Shown here in pieces: positions 63,677 through 64,000 of a stretch of 64,000 nucleotides of DNA. The first letter of the stretch is position 1; each line of letters begins with the position of its first letter. The stretch comes from Polaribacter sargassicola (lineage in GTDB: Bacteria; Bacteroidota; Bacteroidia; Flavobacteriales; Flavobacteriaceae). A program made the translations under genes and the position numbers. The stretch covers positions 682,001 through 746,000 of the forward strand of contig NZ_JAHDAU010000001.1 in assembly GCF_021991835.1 (NCBI RefSeq). The letters run 5' to 3'. Under the pieces are notes generated by a model that saw nothing but the letters and a program-made list of their open reading frames with translations, searched no databases and was not told where the DNA came from.

Positions 63677-64000
63677 TTATTGTTTTATTGGTAGATTTAA
63701 TGCGTTTTCTAATGCTGCTTTTTTAGCAATTACATCTAACATAGATTGGATGTAAGTTTGTTGTTGACTGTATAATTGGTTTTGTGCTTGTAATAAATCG
63801 AAACTAGAAGAAATACCTTCAAAAAATTTGATACGTTGCTTTTTTTCTATTCTTTCTGCCAAACTAACATTTTTCTTTGCAGTATTATAATTTTCTATAC
63901 TTAGTTGATAATCGCTTTTTGCAGTTTCTGCCTGTAAGTTAAGTTTTTGTTTTATTTCATCTAATCTAATATCTGCAGTTTCTAAAGCTATCTTTGCTTG
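63677..64000 (-). CDS. TolC-family outer-membrane efflux protein (partial, C-terminal part)
   Basis: The open frame runs leftward from the window end (64000) to its stop at 63677, so the N-terminal part is missing. The readable 107 residues are a Lys/Gln/Glu-rich coiled-coil helix with SSSFDLLQAQNQLYSQQ and a C-terminal ALENALNLPIKQ, typical of the TolC C-terminal alpha-barrel. First gene of the three-gene efflux unit. I read through a TTG as Leu; the protein does not start there. Confidence 0.85.
   Translation of the reverse strand, partial: QAKIALETADIRLDEIKQKLNLQAETAKSDYQLSIENYNTAKKNVSLAERIEKKQRIKFFEGISSSFDLLQAQNQLYSQQQTYIQSMLDVIAKKAALENALNLPIKQ

Overview
The window is an AT-rich (about 30% GC by eye) chromosomal segment from a marine-type member of the family Flavobacteriaceae (Bacteroidota), close in feel to Polaribacter or Tenacibaculum. 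The evidence is the protein families (HU-CCDC81/SPOR protein, Bacteroidota-type TonB-dependent receptors with carboxypeptidase-like N-domains, ExbB/ExbD/ExbD set, atpDC split from the rest of the ATP synthase genes, rplM-rpsI-rpsB-tsf order). Most genes lack Shine-Dalgarno sequences, and the Bacteroidota promoter signature TTTG-N18/19-TAnnTTTG recurs upstream of genes. Genus assignment is an inference.

Layout. 1-4.4 kb: small MscS channel, thioesterase, HU-SPOR membrane protein, dprA, and a lineage protein of unknown function. 4.5-9.4 kb: a TonB-like protein with a cytoplasmic Cys motif, then a TonB-dependent receptor with a partner lipoprotein resembling siderophore-piracy (XusA/XusB-type) pairs. 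9.5-14.5 kb: EamA exporter, mfd, a porin-like protein. 14.5-18.8 kb: a metal-homeostasis locus, in which a thioredoxin-like protein and a TonB-dependent receptor are divergent from a DtxR-family regulator and a ZIP transporter across a perfect interrupted palindrome. 18.9-31 kb: AddA-like helicase-nuclease, OmpA with five TSP3 repeats, atpDC, rbfA, FtsX-like permease, dusB, an EF-hand protein, lepA. 31-36 kb: receptor, LytS-type kinase and LytTR regulator operon; zinc peptidase. 36-44 kb: asparaginase, exbB/4-TM/exbD/exbD, porin, PAP2-like, rpoN, asnS. 44-55.5 kb: RND/MMPL exporter, frr, pyrH, a 1482-residue CheB-CheR-PAS-kinase-receiver hybrid, tsf, rpsB, rpsI, rplM. 55.6-64 kb: three small orphans, a thioredoxin, recX, and an RND efflux operon (TolC cut by the window end, adaptor, pump).

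Mobile DNA and RNA: I see no tRNA, rRNA, CRISPR array, insertion sequence, prophage or integrase, so this is mainly core chromosome. The best non-coding signals are a three-copy hairpin-like repeat that sits only between convergent genes (one copy has a second repeat nested in its loop), another palindromic repeat between the kinase and regulator genes, the DtxR-type operator, and several hairpins at gene ends. No gap between genes exceeds 300 bases; the largest (about 200-240 bases) are at 9336-9575, 37310-37522, 44105-44338, 55492-55695, 56874-57098 and 58226-58441. Bases 1-55 hold nothing I can assign.

How the genes work together: outer-membrane receptors (three TonB-dependent-type barrels) would be energised by ExbB/ExbD and TonB proteins encoded partly here; metal status is probably read by the DtxR protein; the translation genes (rplM-rpsI-rpsB-tsf, pyrH-frr, lepA, rbfA, asnS) and the ATP synthase catalytic subunit are housekeeping. 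I did not find an obviously new multi-gene system; the most open questions are listed as findings.
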